From Geoalkalibacter subterraneus (GTDB lineage: Bacteria > Desulfobacterota > Desulfuromonadia > Desulfuromonadales > Geoalkalibacteraceae): DNA of 64,000 nt. The position numbers were made by a program, and so were the translations under genes. Below, one piece after another: positions 41,809 through 52,721 of this stretch (position 1 is the first letter of the stretch; every line of letters starts with the position of its first letter). The stretch is taken from positions 2,170,001-2,234,000 of the forward strand of contig NZ_CP010311.1 in assembly GCF_000827125.1 (NCBI RefSeq), in the 5' to 3' direction. The notes under the pieces were generated by a model. The model did no database searches. It was given only the letters and a program-made list of their open reading frames with translations, and was not told the origin of the DNA.

Positions 41809-42534
41809 TCAGACTTTTTCGACGAAATTCTCCAGTTCATCCACCAGCCTGGCGAGCGCTTCAACGACCAGCGCTTCGATCTTTTCCCCTTTTTCAGCGC
41901 TGGCTCTGGACGGATCGCCGTGCACGCCGCCGGGCCAGTAGTTTCTTTTGTTGCGCACCAGAATGCCCTTGGGGAACTGCGGGGTTTCCCGGGGGCTCGT
42001 GCCTTTGACCAAATGCGGACGGGTAAAAAGGATGCGTGAGGTTTCGATCTCGCCCGCATGCGCATCGCCTGCCGTTTCGATCAAATCCCGCCCATGCTGT
42101 GCCGCCAGATCGTATTCTGTCACCACCGCAATTCTTGCCTGCGGCAGCCGCGCCAAAAGCTTTTCTCCCGCATCCACCAAAGCGGCGTTATGAGTGCCAC
42201 CGGCATGTCCGCTGATCAGAACAAAATTGCGCATCCCCTGACGATAAAGATTGCTGACCAGGTCGACCGCCAACGCACGCAGCGTATCGGTGGTGATCGA
42301 AATCGTGCCGGGATGAGAGCTGGTTGAGCGGCACACCCCATAATAGATCGGCGGTGCCACGAAAACGGGACGTTTCTCAGAGAGGCGACAACAGACATCA
42401 TAGGCCTGCATGGTGTCCGTCCCTAACGGAAGATGATGGCCGTGTTCCTCCACGGCCCCGAAAGGGATCAGAACGGTCTGCGTTTGCCGCAGCCCTTCAA
42501 TAAACTCAGGCATGGTGATATCAGACAGGATCAC
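41809..42534 (-). CDS. Creatininase family amidohydrolase
   Basis: The protein has 241 residues. Metal ligands are visible in 'GAVEEHGHHLPLGTD', 'ISGHAGGTHN' and 'GDAHAGEIETS'. The family includes creatininase, MftE and related amidases; the substrate here is unknown. It is convergent with the DUF1858 gene, ten bases apart, and lies downstream of queE on the same strand. Confidence 0.88.
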   Translation of the reverse strand: MILSDITMPEFIEGLRQTQTVLIPFGAVEEHGHHLPLGTDTMQAYDVCCRLSEKRPVFVAPPIYYGVCRSTSSHPGTISITTDTLRALAVDLVSNLYRQGMRNFVLISGHAGGTHNAALVDAGEKLLARLPQARIAVVTEYDLAAQHGRDLIETAGDAHAGEIETSRILFTRPHLVKGTSPRETPQFPKGILVRNKRNYWPGGVHGDPSRASAEKGEKIEALVVEALARLVDELENFVEKV

Positions 42535-42573
42535 GCGTCCAAACCTCCTTCAGGGTTCCGCATCACTCAAACC

Positions 42574-43323
42574 TCAAACAACATCGATAAAGCGATGGGT
42601 CTGCGGAATCACCCGCACCGGCGAATGAATACGGGAAACCTCCTGCTGCAGTTGGAGCAGAACTGTGCCCCGCACCGCGCAGCGCCCCTGTTCGGTCAAC
42701 GGCTGAATGATCAGCGGCATCTGGGGTGCGATTTCATGTATCAGACCCGCCGCCTGGACGAGCTCTGATACCGGTGTCTGCTCACCAACCACAACCTTGA
42801 CAAACCCTTCCCTCTTTGCCGCAATCCGCAGGAATTCCCGATGCTCATCCCATGGAGTCTGCGCGCCGCTTAACGATTCAAGCTTGAAATCCATCGAAAC
42901 ATAATCGATATCGCAGATGATTTTTTCCAGCGCCGCAGGCAGGGTCCCATTGGTTTCGAGGTAAACCGGCAGCAGTTCACGCAGTTGCGGGAGCCAGAGC
43001 TGAAGAGCCTCCACCTGCGCCAGCGGCTCTCCTCCGGTTAAACTGAGGGAGTGGTGCATGCCTGGCACGTTGCGGTGCCACTGGGAGAGAATGCCGTGCA
43101 GAATTTCGAGAGACACGGGGTTGGGCAAAGAGCGGAACTGCCCGGACCCGGGCGCATCTTCTATCCGGCAGTTGGGCTGCGGCTGATGCGGCGTATCGCA
43201 ATATCGACAGGCGAGATTGCAGTCGGCAAAGCGCACAAAGATCTGGCGACAGCCGACCCACAGCCCCTCCCCCTGGATGGAAGAGAAGACCTCAATCAGC
43301 TTCGCTTCTTCAGTCGGCGACAT
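42574..43323 (-). CDS. queE: 7-carboxy-7-deazaguanine synthase QueE
   Basis: A start at 43323 ('MSPTEEAKLIEVFSSIQGEG') is chosen; 43338 is also possible. About 249 residues. The radical-SAM motif is 'CNLACRYCDTP' (C-x3-C-x2-C), preceded by 'GLWVGCRQIFVRFADCNL'; 'SLTGGEPL' follows. It makes 7-carboxy-7-deazaguanine for queuosine. It overlaps the end of queD, the preceding enzyme of the pathway. Confidence 0.95.
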   Translation of the reverse strand: MSPTEEAKLIEVFSSIQGEGLWVGCRQIFVRFADCNLACRYCDTPHQPQPNCRIEDAPGSGQFRSLPNPVSLEILHGILSQWHRNVPGMHHSLSLTGGEPLAQVEALQLWLPQLRELLPVYLETNGTLPAALEKIICDIDYVSMDFKLESLSGAQTPWDEHREFLRIAAKREGFVKVVVGEQTPVSELVQAAGLIHEIAPQMPLIIQPLTEQGRCAVRGTVLLQLQQEVSRIHSPVRVIPQTHRFIDVV

Positions 43324-43681
43324 AGCTTGCACAGGCATTATCCGATTCCCAGACCGTGACCCGTTTAACGAAAACATTGCCATCATTAAGCGATTCAGTG
43401 AGCTGCTCAAAAACAAAGCGGGAAATATTCTCCGACGAGGGGCTCAACTCGTCAAAGGGCTTGACCTCATTGAGATATTTGTGGTCAAGCAGGTCGAGCA
43501 CCCGGTTGGTTTCACGCTTGAGCACTTTGAAATCCACGGCCAGCCCGGACTTATCAAGCTCGTGGGCACCGACCTCGACTTCAACTTTCCAATTGTGACC
43601 ATGCAGGTTTTCACAATCGCCCTGATAGTGAATCAGGTTGTGCGCGGCAGCAAAATGAGACTGAATTTTAAGAAGAAACAT
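43310..43681 (-). CDS. queD: 6-carboxytetrahydropterin synthase QueD
   Basis: The ATG at 43681 is chosen; 123 residues. Zinc ligands are in 'SHFAAAHNL' and 'CENLHGHNWKVEVEV', with the catalytic Cys, and 'SPSSENISRFVFEQL' contains the conserved Glu. It supplies the substrate of QueE in queuosine synthesis. Confidence 0.95.
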   Translation of the reverse strand: MFLLKIQSHFAAAHNLIHYQGDCENLHGHNWKVEVEVGAHELDKSGLAVDFKVLKRETNRVLDLLDHKYLNEVKPFDELSPSSENISRFVFEQLTESLNDGNVFVKRVTVWESDNACASYVAD

Positions 43682-43706
43682 GCAAAATCCTTGAATGCTG
43701 AGAGTT

Positions 43707-43910
43707 TTATTCTTCCTCTTCCGGGCGCGGCACATACTCGCCGGGAATGGCATACTCCTCCTGCGCCCACTTGCCGAGATCAACCTGGCGACATTTGGCG
43801 CTGCAGAAAGGGCGATGAGGATTCTCCTGCCAGGTGGTCCATTCACGACAGCGAGGGCACTTTATCCGTTGCAATTTTTTATGACTGTTTTTTTCGTCAT
43901 TCATACTCAT
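43707..43910 (-). CDS. yacG: DNA gyrase inhibitor YacG-like zinc protein
   Basis: The protein has 67 residues with C-x2-C...C-x3-C: 'IKCPRCREWTTWQENPHRPFCSAKCRQVDLGKWAQEEYAIP', diagnostic of YacG. An acidic tail ends it. It lies upstream of queD on the same strand. Confidence 0.93.
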   Translation of the reverse strand: MSMNDEKNSHKKLQRIKCPRCREWTTWQENPHRPFCSAKCRQVDLGKWAQEEYAIPGEYVPRPEEEE

Positions 43911-43984
43911 AACGTAGAATTGGTAGATTTGGGCTTTATGGGAAAAAGATATGCGAACTGCGGAATTGACAGGACTATTATACA

Positions 43985-44017
43985 GAAAAAGGCCAGGTTA
44001 TTCACCTGGCCTTTTTA
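43985..44017. terminator. Bidirectional terminator after tRNA-Gly
   Basis: GGCCAGGT-gaa/ttc-ACCTGGCC with T-runs on both sides, five bases after the tRNA 3' end; it serves the tRNA on the minus strand. Confidence 0.75.
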
Positions 44018-44021
44018 TTTC

Positions 44022-44096
<75 letters not shown>

Positions 44097-44247
44097 TTGA
44101 TTTGTGGCGTGTGCCGTCAAGCGCGCTAATAAATATCAAACGATTTCAACCAAGTCAACAAAAAATTTCTCAAAAAATTGTAACTGGTCAGCATGGCATC
44201 GCAACATCCCACACATGGTGAAGATACCAAAAATTTTGCCGGCGATT

Positions 44248-44805
44248 TTATTGATAGGAAGCCAGGTACCGCTTGACGCGGGAGACATAGGTCTGCGTTT
44301 CGGGGTAGGGAGGGATGCCGCCATATTGGCGTACAGTGGTGGGACCAGCGTTGTAGGCGGCAAGAGCCAATTCCAGATCACCGCCGAACTGGTCGAGCAT
44401 CATACGCAGATAACGTGTGCCGCCACGGATGTTTTCTTCAGGGTCTGTCAGATTGCCGACATTGAGCCTGAGATAGCGAGCCGTTTCAGGCATGAGCTGC
44501 ATTAATCCCACGGCCCCTTTGTTTGAAACCAGGGTCGGATCGTAGTTGCTCTCCGCTTTGATCACGGCGCGCACAAGCGGCTCTTCAAGTTTGTAGGTTC
44601 CAGCATAATGACTGATGATCTCGTCTAGTCCGGCGGAACTTTCCTTGCGATAGAACTCATAATTGCCGCTGGTGGGCCTGTTGGTAAAATGCACCACCCC
44701 GTCCGCGTCAACGTAGCGGAAGATATCGCTGTAGGCCGTACCGGGATTCGCCAAATGACTGAAAATCAGGACAAAAGCCGTCAATAGAATTGATTCTTTA
44801 AACAT
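44248..44805 (-). CDS. Lytic murein transglycosylase with DUF4124-like N-terminus
   Basis: The ATG at 44805 follows GAGAGGATTGAA; 185 residues. A signal peptide (1-25, 'LLTAFVLIFSHLANPGTAYS') is followed by 'DIFRYVDADGVVHFTNRP', typical of DUF4124. The SLT domain has the catalytic Glu in 'AVIKAESNYDPTLVSNKGAVGLMQLMPETA' and 'ALAAYNAGPTTVRQYGGIPPYPET'. It cleaves peptidoglycan in the periplasm. Confidence 0.93.
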   Translation of the reverse strand: MFKESILLTAFVLIFSHLANPGTAYSDIFRYVDADGVVHFTNRPTSGNYEFYRKESSAGLDEIISHYAGTYKLEEPLVRAVIKAESNYDPTLVSNKGAVGLMQLMPETARYLRLNVGNLTDPEENIRGGTRYLRMMLDQFGGDLELALAAYNAGPTTVRQYGGIPPYPETQTYVSRVKRYLASYQ

Positions 44806-44879
44806 TTCAATCCTCTCGCCTCTTTCAGTGCAGATCAAAAATAGCCTGAAATTCAACTGGTTTAGCGATGTCAAAAGGC

Positions 44880-44909
44880 TTGACAATGCTGCTTTGGCAT
44901 TCCCATAAT
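44880..44909 (+). promoter_or_regulatory. Sigma-70 promoter of nadB
   Basis: TTGACA, 18 bases, CATAAT, leaving a leader of about 145 bases before the nadB ATG. The leader is GC-rich near its end (GCTCCCCCCGAGCGGGAG) and may fold over the ribosome site; no known riboswitch is recognised. Confidence 0.6.
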
Positions 44910-45059
44910 GCCTGAGTGCTTAAATCAGACAAACGTATTGAAATGATCATTTTATGAGACACCTTTTGCGGCATTCGGCTCTTTAAATGACACTGCCCTG
45001 CCATGCAGGATTCGAGCCGTCAAATTGCCGCTCCCCCCGAGCGGGAGGGAGGCCCCTGA

Positions 45060-46658
45060 ATGAAAGTCACATCTGATTTCCTCGTCATCGGCAGCGGCAT
45101 TGCCGGTCTGAGTTTCGCTCTCAAAGTCGCCGAGCGTGGCACCGTATCCCTGGTCACCAAACGGGAGATGGCCGATTCGGCCACGAATCTGGCCCAGGGC
45201 GGGATCGCATCGGTTTTCTCCCCGGATGACAGTTTCGAAAAACATATCGAGGACACCATGGAGGCCGGTGCCCACCTGTCTCACCCCGAAGTGGTCAAGA
45301 TGGTGGTGGAGCGTGGCCCTGAAGCCATCAAGGACCTGATCGACTGGGGCGTTGAATTTACCCGCAAAAAGGATAAAAGCTTTGATCTTCACCGCGAAGG
45401 CGGCCACAGCGAGCGGCGCATTTTTCATGTCCAGGATATCACCGGCCGTGAAATTGAGAGCACACTGATCGAGGCCGCCCGCAGCCACCCCAACATCCGG
45501 ATTTACGAAAACCATATTGCAGTGGATCTAATCACCGAAGCTAAAGCCACCCACCGGCGGGTTTGTCCCAATTCTTGCCTGGGCGCTTATGTCCTCGACA
45601 TTCAGGAGAAGGAAGTTTCGACTTTTGGGGCGCGTTATACCATTCTGGCCACAGGCGGCTGCGGCAAGGTCTACCTCTATACCTGCAACCCGGATGTGGC
45701 CACCGGCGACGGCGTGGCCATGGCCTACCGTGCAGGCGCGGCCATCTCCAACATGGAATTCATGCAGTTTCATCCCACCACGCTGTTCCACCCGCACGCC
45801 AAATCATTCCTGATCTCTGAAGCAGTGCGCGGCGAAGGCGCAATACTCAAGCGTCAGGACGGCACCGCCTTCATGGAGAACTATCACAAACTCAAAGACC
45901 TGGCCCCGCGCGATATCGTAGCCCGTGCCATCGACAACGAAATGAAGGTGCATGGCGACGACTGCGTTTTCCTCGACATCACCCACAAAGGGGCTGATTT
46001 CATCCAGGAGCACTTCCCCAACATCTATGAAACCTGCCTTTCCTACGGCATCGACATGACCCGGGAGCCGATTCCAGTCGTGCCCGCCGCGCACTACCTG
46101 TGCGGAGGGATTAAAGTCGATATGAACGGTGAGACGGACATTAAGAACCTGTTCGCCATCGGAGAAACGGCCTGCACCGGACTGCACGGCGCCAATCGTC
46201 TGGCCAGCAACAGCCTGCTTGAAGGGGTGGTCTACGCGAAGCTCGCCGCGCAAACCTGCATCAAGCGCCTTTCAGAGCCTGCCTCGCCCTTTCCCCTCAT
46301 CTCTCCCTGGGATACGGGAAGCGCGCGTGACAGCGACGAAGAGGTAGTGGTTGCACACAACTGGCATGAGATCCGCCTTTCCATGTGGAATTATGTCGGG
46401 ATCGTGCGCTCAACCAAACGTTTGGCGCGTGCTCACCGGCGCATCCAGATGATTCAGGAGGAAATCGCCGACTACTACTGGGACTTCTTCATCACGTCGG
46501 ACCTGATCGAGTTACGCAATATCGCCACGGTCGCGGAACTGATCATCCGCTGTGCCCTCGAGCGTCACGAAAGCCGCGGACTGCACTACACCATCGACTA
46601 CCCCGAAACCGACGACAGCCACTGGAAACGCGACACGCTGATTCGCAAGAACATCTGA
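45060..46658 (+). CDS. nadB: L-aspartate oxidase
   Basis: The protein has 532 residues. The FAD site 'LVIGSGIAGLSFALKVAERG' is near the N-terminus, then 'DSATNLAQGGIASVFSPDDS', 'HREGGHSERRIFHVQDITG', 'MQFHPTTLFHP', 'VVPAAHYLCGGIKVD' and 'GLHGANRLASNSLLEGVVY'. This set and the C-terminal helical domain identify NadB, the first step of de novo NAD synthesis. Confidence 0.97.
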   Translation: MKVTSDFLVIGSGIAGLSFALKVAERGTVSLVTKREMADSATNLAQGGIASVFSPDDSFEKHIEDTMEAGAHLSHPEVVKMVVERGPEAIKDLIDWGVEFTRKKDKSFDLHREGGHSERRIFHVQDITGREIESTLIEAARSHPNIRIYENHIAVDLITEAKATHRRVCPNSCLGAYVLDIQEKEVSTFGARYTILATGGCGKVYLYTCNPDVATGDGVAMAYRAGAAISNMEFMQFHPTTLFHPHAKSFLISEAVRGEGAILKRQDGTAFMENYHKLKDLAPRDIVARAIDNEMKVHGDDCVFLDITHKGADFIQEHFPNIYETCLSYGIDMTREPIPVVPAAHYLCGGIKVDMNGETDIKNLFAIGETACTGLHGANRLASNSLLEGVVYAKLAAQTCIKRLSEPASPFPLISPWDTGSARDSDEEVVVAHNWHEIRLSMWNYVGIVRSTKRLARAHRRIQMIQEEIADYYWDFFITSDLIELRNIATVAELIIRCALERHESRGLHYTIDYPETDDSHWKRDTLIRKNI

Positions 46659-46669
46659 CGGAGGCGCTT

Positions 46670-46942
46670 TTGGACATCAATGAGATACGAAAACAAATAG
46701 ATGCCCTGGACGACGAACTGCTGCGCATCTTCAATCAGCGCGCTCAGCTGGCCCTCGACATCGGTCACTGCAAGAAAAAAGTCGGTCTCGCGGTCTATGA
46801 CCCGCAACGGGAAAAAAAGATTTTCGAGAGGATGAAAGGCGCCAATCCCGGCCCGTTGGATGACGGAGCCATTGTGCGCCTTTTTGAACGCGTCATTGAT
46901 GAATCACGTCGTCTGGAACGGATCAAGACCAAAGGAGAGTAG
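46670..46942 (+). CDS. Chorismate mutase (AroQ class)
   Basis: A TTG start at 46670 follows GGAGGCGCTT; 90 residues. 'INEIRKQIDALDDELLRIFNQRAQLALDIGHCKKKVGLAVYDPQREKKIFERM' is the AroQ helical fold with the key Arg (IRKQID) and Lys (KKK) residues. It converts chorismate to prephenate. It lies 11 bases after nadB and 5 bases before the small FXD-like gene. Confidence 0.9.
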   Translation: MDINEIRKQIDALDDELLRIFNQRAQLALDIGHCKKKVGLAVYDPQREKKIFERMKGANPGPLDDGAIVRLFERVIDESRRLERIKTKGE

Positions 46943-46947
46943 ATGCG

Positions 46948-47157
46948 ATGCTGATTGTAATGAAGAAGACGGCGTCGGAAGACGATCTGCAGCATGTGAA
47001 GCAGTATCTTGTGGAACACGATTTCGATTTCCACCAGTCCACGGGAGCGGACCGCACCATCCTTGGCGTCATCGGCGACACTCACACCATTGACAAAGAC
47101 GATCTGCGCGCCCTGCCCGGGGTGCTTGAAGTGTTTAAAATCCCGGAAGAAGAATAA
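46948..47157 (+). CDS. Free-standing DAHP synthase ferredoxin-like domain
   Basis: The protein has 69 residues: 'MLIVMKKTASEDDLQHVKQYL' then 'GADRTILGVIGDTHTIDKDDLRALPGVLEVFKI'. This matches the N-terminal ferredoxin-like (FXD) regulatory domain of type I-beta DAHP synthases, but no catalytic domain follows; the next gene is on the other strand. Paired with a free chorismate mutase, it may form a regulatory module acting on a DAHP synthase encoded elsewhere. Confidence 0.85.
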   Translation: MLIVMKKTASEDDLQHVKQYLVEHDFDFHQSTGADRTILGVIGDTHTIDKDDLRALPGVLEVFKIPEEE

Positions 47158-47165
47158 ACGCTGGC

Positions 47166-49322
47166 TCAGCTTCGGGCCCGTTCGACTTTGTAGACACCTT
47201 TGATTTTGTGAATGGCGTTGATGATCTTGTTGAGGTGGTCGAGGTTTTCAATCTCGATCTCAAAAGTATTAACCGCCCTTTTCTCCGCGGTAGCATGCAT
47301 GTTGGCCGCAATAATATTGGCTTCGCCCTGGGTAATGGCGCCGGTAATCGCAGCCAGAATCCCCTTCTGATCATGGCAATAGACGTTGATTTTGACCGGC
47401 CGGGTTGTCTTTTTCTTCATATCCCATTCGACATCCACCCGCCGCTCGGGGTCTGCTTCAAGGACGTGCGGACAGTTTGAGGTATGCACTGTCAGCCCGC
47501 GCCCACGGGTGATAAATCCGATCACCTTATCGCCGGGCAGAGGATTGCAGCATTTGGCAAAGCGCACCATAATGTCCTCGATCCCCTGGATTTTAATGGC
47601 GCTTGAGGGTTTCTTGCGGATCTTGTTGAGAACCTGCCCGATGCGGCTTGGACGCGCCTCCTGCTCTGCGCGTAGCTTCTCCTCCGGCACGATGCGCGCG
47701 GCCGCCTGACCGGGGCTGAGCTTGCCGTAACCCACCGAGGCCAGCAGTTCATCCACCTGGTGAAATCCCAACTCCTCCAGCGCCCGGTTCATCTCCCCTG
47801 AGGAAAGGGCACGGTTAAAGCTCATGCCGTGCTTGCGCAGCTCTTTTTCCAGAAGATCCCGCCCGATTTCGATACTTTTCTCGCGCTGCTCGGCCTTGAC
47901 CCATTGCCGGATTTTGTTGCGGGCCTTGGAGGTCCGCACGAACTTGAGCCAATCCTTACTGGGAGTATGATTGGGCGCGGTGATGACCTCGACCACATCG
48001 CCGTTGTGCAATTGCGTTTTCAGCGGCACCAGGCGGCCGTTGACCCGTGCGCCAACGCAGGTGTGGCCGACATCGCTGTGTACGGTGTAGGCAAAATCGA
48101 CCGGCGTTGCTCCCTTGGGTAGCTCTTTGACTTCCCCGCCCGGGGTAAAGACAAAAACCTCTTCCGGGAACAGGTCGATCTTGACCGCATCCATAAACTC
48201 GCGGGAATCCGTAAGCTCACGCTGCCATTCCATCAACTGGCGCAGCCAGCCGAACCCGCGAGTCTCCTGCTCATCCCCCGGGGTCGTTTTCCCTTCCTTG
48301 TACTTCCAGTGTGCAGCGATCCCCTCCTCGGCCACATTATGCATGTCCCAGGTGCGGATCTGAACCTCCATGCGATCGCCGAAAGGGCCGATGACGGTGG
48401 TATGCAGCGACTGGTACATGTTGGCCTTGGGCATGGCGATGTAGTCTTTGAAACGTCCGGGAACAGGCTTCCAGGTGGAATGGATGATACCCAGCACCTC
48501 GTAGCACTCGCGCACGGAATCGACGATCACCCGGAAAGCAACCAGGTCATGAACCTGCTCAAAGTCGATCCCCTGCCGCTCCATCTTGAGATAGACGGAA
48601 TAAAGATGCTTGAGGCGACCGGAAACCTCACCCTTGATTCCCTGCTCTTCAAGTTTGGCGGAGATCAGTTTTTTGACCTCTCCGATATAGCTCTCCCGCT
48701 CTTTCTGCTTGCGGCTGATCTTTTCGGAAAGTTCTTGGTAGGCCTTAGGTTCAAGGTAGCGAAAACTGAGGTTTTCCAACTCACCCTTGAGCCAGCTTAT
48801 ACCGAGTCGGTTGGCAAGCGGCGCGTAGATATCGAGAGTTTCCCGAGCGATGCGTCTCTGCTGTTCGACCGGCTTGTGAGACAAGGTCCGCATATTGTGG
48901 ACTCGGTCTGACAGCTTGACCAGAATCACGCGGATGTCGCGTGCCATAGCGATGAGCATCTTGCGGAAATTCTCCGCCTGGCGTTCCTCGTGGGAGCGCA
49001 GGAAGAACTTGCCGATCTTGGTGACGCCGTCGACCAGTGAAGCAATCTCTTCGCCGAAGACCCCCTGGATTTCCTCGCGGGTAGTCAGGGTGTCCTCAAG
49101 TGCGTCATGCAGAAGCCCGGTGACGACGGTAGGAACATCCATGCGCAGCTGCGCCAGGATATAAGCTACCTCCATGGGATGCGTCAGGTAGGGTTCTCCC
49201 GACAGGCGGCTCTGCCCCTGGTGAACCTTGGCGCTGAACACATAGGCTTTGCGCACCAGGTCCAGGTCGGCACCAGGCAGATAGGAGCGGATTTTTTCAA
49301 GAATATCGTCGAGACGGACCAT
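47166..49322 (-). CDS. Bifunctional (p)ppGpp synthetase/hydrolase (RSH)
   Basis: The protein has 718 residues: an HD hydrolase domain ('SGEPYLTHPMEVAYILAQL', 'LLHDALEDT'), a synthetase domain ('RFKDYIAMPKANMYQSLHTTV'), a TGS domain ('EVFVFTPGGEVKELPKGATPVDFAYTVH') and C-terminal zinc-finger/ACT domains ('FAKCCNPLPGDKVIGFITRGRG'). Both activities look intact. It follows rpoZ on the same strand, as in spoT operons. Confidence 0.95.
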   Translation of the reverse strand: MVRLDDILEKIRSYLPGADLDLVRKAYVFSAKVHQGQSRLSGEPYLTHPMEVAYILAQLRMDVPTVVTGLLHDALEDTLTTREEIQGVFGEEIASLVDGVTKIGKFFLRSHEERQAENFRKMLIAMARDIRVILVKLSDRVHNMRTLSHKPVEQQRRIARETLDIYAPLANRLGISWLKGELENLSFRYLEPKAYQELSEKISRKQKERESYIGEVKKLISAKLEEQGIKGEVSGRLKHLYSVYLKMERQGIDFEQVHDLVAFRVIVDSVRECYEVLGIIHSTWKPVPGRFKDYIAMPKANMYQSLHTTVIGPFGDRMEVQIRTWDMHNVAEEGIAAHWKYKEGKTTPGDEQETRGFGWLRQLMEWQRELTDSREFMDAVKIDLFPEEVFVFTPGGEVKELPKGATPVDFAYTVHSDVGHTCVGARVNGRLVPLKTQLHNGDVVEVITAPNHTPSKDWLKFVRTSKARNKIRQWVKAEQREKSIEIGRDLLEKELRKHGMSFNRALSSGEMNRALEELGFHQVDELLASVGYGKLSPGQAAARIVPEEKLRAEQEARPSRIGQVLNKIRKKPSSAIKIQGIEDIMVRFAKCCNPLPGDKVIGFITRGRGLTVHTSNCPHVLEADPERRVDVEWDMKKKTTRPVKINVYCHDQKGILAAITGAITQGEANIIAANMHATAEKRAVNTFEIEIENLDHLNKIINAIHKIKGVYKVERARS

Positions 49323-49483
49323 GAGGATGTATTCGGGAAAGATGATGCAGACATGAAAAAGGCAGACGACACAAGTTCGCCTGCCGAAATCAGCTTTAAA
49401 CGAATCAGTTCTCCCGCAGGCAATAAACCCCTTGGACGGCAGCCAACCAGCCTGCCGGGCGGGTCAAACAATTCCGGAAAAGC

Positions 49484-49690
49484 TTATCTTTTACGCTTGG
49501 GAAGCTCGTATTCAACCTTGCCTGCCGCAATTTCACGCAATGCGACAACAATTTTCTTATTGTTCTGCTTGTTCTCGATAAGGGGGCTTGCGCCTTTATA
49601 AAGCTGCTTTGCGCGCTTGGCCGCAACCATGGCGAGCAGAAAACGGTTTGGAACCTGAACGAGACAATCTTCAACAGTAACCCTTGCCAT
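49484..49690 (-). CDS. rpoZ: RNA polymerase omega subunit
   Basis: The protein has 68 residues. '[30 protein letters not shown]' and '[19 protein letters not shown]' identify omega, which helps RNA polymerase assembly. It sits between gmk and rsh, the usual order. Confidence 0.96.
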   Translation of the reverse strand: MARVTVEDCLVQVPNRFLLAMVAAKRAKQLYKGASPLIENKQNNKKIVVALREIAAGKVEYELPKRKR

Positions 49691-49720
49691 GAAAAACTCC
49701 TTGAACGACTTGAAATATGA

Positions 49721-50356
49721 TCAGATATCGAGATCGAAAACTTCGGTCAGACCGGGCAGAACCCGTGCGGTACGACAACCTTCTGCAATAACGATGGACT
49801 TGAGTGCATCCAGGGCGATATCAAAATCATCGTTGACGACAACATAATCGTAGTTAACCGACTCGCGGATTTCATCCCGGGCATTCTTCATGCGCCGTTC
49901 GATCACCTCCGCATCGTCTGTCTGACGATTCTCCAGTCTTTTGCGCAGCTCTTTCAGGTCAGGAGGGAGAATAAAAATAAAAACGCCCTCTCCGTAGGCT
50001 TTCCTGAGCTGAGCAGCCCCCTGAATATCGATGTCGAGCAATACGTCACAACCCTGCTCGCGCCAGTGCTCCAGAGTCTCGATGGCGGTGCCGTAGCGGT
50101 TGCCGTGAACCTCGGCCCATTCGGCAAAAGCGCCCTGTTCAACCATCTCTTTGAAGGATTCCGGGGTGATGAAAAAATAATCCACCCCGTCTTCTTCACC
50201 GGCCCGCTGGGCCCGAGTCGTGAAAGAAACAGAGTGCCGCAGGTGCGGGAAAAAGTCAACAAGCCGGTTGCACAGCGATGTTTTTCCCGCGCCGGAGGGG
50301 GCAGAGACAATGAAAAGACCTCCCTTCGGGCGACTCTTTGTCTGACTACTCGACAT
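49721..50356 (-). CDS. gmk: Guanylate kinase
   Basis: The ATG at 50356 is chosen, overlapping yicC by 11 bases; 211 residues. 'GLFIVSAPSGAGKTSLCNRL' (Walker A), 'HSVSFTTRAQRAGEEDGVDYFFI' and 'VLLDIDIQGAAQL' identify Gmk, which phosphorylates GMP. Confidence 0.96.
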   Translation of the reverse strand: MSSSQTKSRPKGGLFIVSAPSGAGKTSLCNRLVDFFPHLRHSVSFTTRAQRAGEEDGVDYFFITPESFKEMVEQGAFAEWAEVHGNRYGTAIETLEHWREQGCDVLLDIDIQGAAQLRKAYGEGVFIFILPPDLKELRKRLENRQTDDAEVIERRMKNARDEIRESVNYDYVVVNDDFDIALDALKSIVIAEGCRTARVLPGLTEVFDLDI

Positions 50357-51224
50357 TCTGTACCTGCTCCTTGATCTTCTCCAGCTCCGCCTTGAGTTGA
50401 ACAACCTGACGGGTCAACTGTGAATCATTGGACTTCGATCCCATGGTGTTGGCTTCGCGATTGAGTTCCTGCACCAGAAAATCAAGTTGCCGGCCGACAG
50501 GCTCCTGTTGTTGCAACAGGTCGTGAAACTGCTGAAGATGGCTCCTGAAACGTGAGATCTCTTCGCTGATATCACAGCGGTCGGCAAACAGTGCCACTTC
50601 CTGGGCCACACGCTGTTCATCGAAATCCACTTCGGAAGCAAGCCGCTCGAGTCGCTGCTTGAGCTTGACCTGCCATTCCTGAACAACCTCGGGCGCACGC
50701 GCGACGATCGTTTCAAGAACATCGCCGATCAGATCAAGACGTGCGGCAATATCTTCCTGGGTTGCGCGCCCCTCCGCCACCCGCATCGACTCAACAGCGT
50801 CGACCGCACTTTCAAGAGCCTGATCGAGACATTTCCTGATTTCTTCTGCAGCAACGGCGCAATCTTCCAGAACGATCACATCCTTCTGCGCAGCAAGCAG
50901 AGACAACGACAAATCGTCTTTCAAGTCATAAGCCGTGGTCATGCGGCGAAACATCTCCACATAGGCTTCGGCCAGGGCAGGATTGAAAGCAGGCGCGGCG
51001 GCTAGCTTTTCCTGCGAATCCTGGCTGATGAACAGATCGATTTTGCCGCGGCGCAGACGCTGGGAGACCCGTTTTCTGATCTCATGGTCATAGCCCATGA
51101 GAAAACGCGGAGCCTTGATGCTGACATCGCCGAAGCGATGGTTGACGGTTTTGATCTCCACCGTCAGGGAAAGGTTTTCGCTTTCCCCCTGCCCTTTACC
51201 GTAACCGGTCATACTTTTGATCAT
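50346..51224 (-). CDS. YicC family endoribonuclease
   Basis: The protein has 292 residues. The N-terminal 'MIKSMTGYGKGQGES' and C-terminal 'QLDFLVQELNREANTMGSKSND' are the family signatures. YicC/YloC proteins are RNases with a role in RNA turnover and late growth survival. It is the first gene of the yicC-gmk-rpoZ-rsh run. Confidence 0.95.
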   Translation of the reverse strand: MIKSMTGYGKGQGESENLSLTVEIKTVNHRFGDVSIKAPRFLMGYDHEIRKRVSQRLRRGKIDLFISQDSQEKLAAAPAFNPALAEAYVEMFRRMTTAYDLKDDLSLSLLAAQKDVIVLEDCAVAAEEIRKCLDQALESAVDAVESMRVAEGRATQEDIAARLDLIGDVLETIVARAPEVVQEWQVKLKQRLERLASEVDFDEQRVAQEVALFADRCDISEEISRFRSHLQQFHDLLQQQEPVGRQLDFLVQELNREANTMGSKSNDSQLTRQVVQLKAELEKIKEQVQNVE

Positions 51225-51264
51225 GCGTTGTCATCCTTTTGCGGGGATCGGCTCCCCTCCCGGG

Positions 51265-52587
<1,323 letters not shown>

Positions 52588-52721
52588 ACCACCCTCCTTA
52601 CCGATATATTTTTAAGATTGGATTTATCAACTGGATTTATTGACACTTCGTGAATGTGGAGTTACATGCAAAATTCAACCCCTTCCCCTACCCTGACCCT
52701 CCCCCGCTGGGAGGGGATTAT

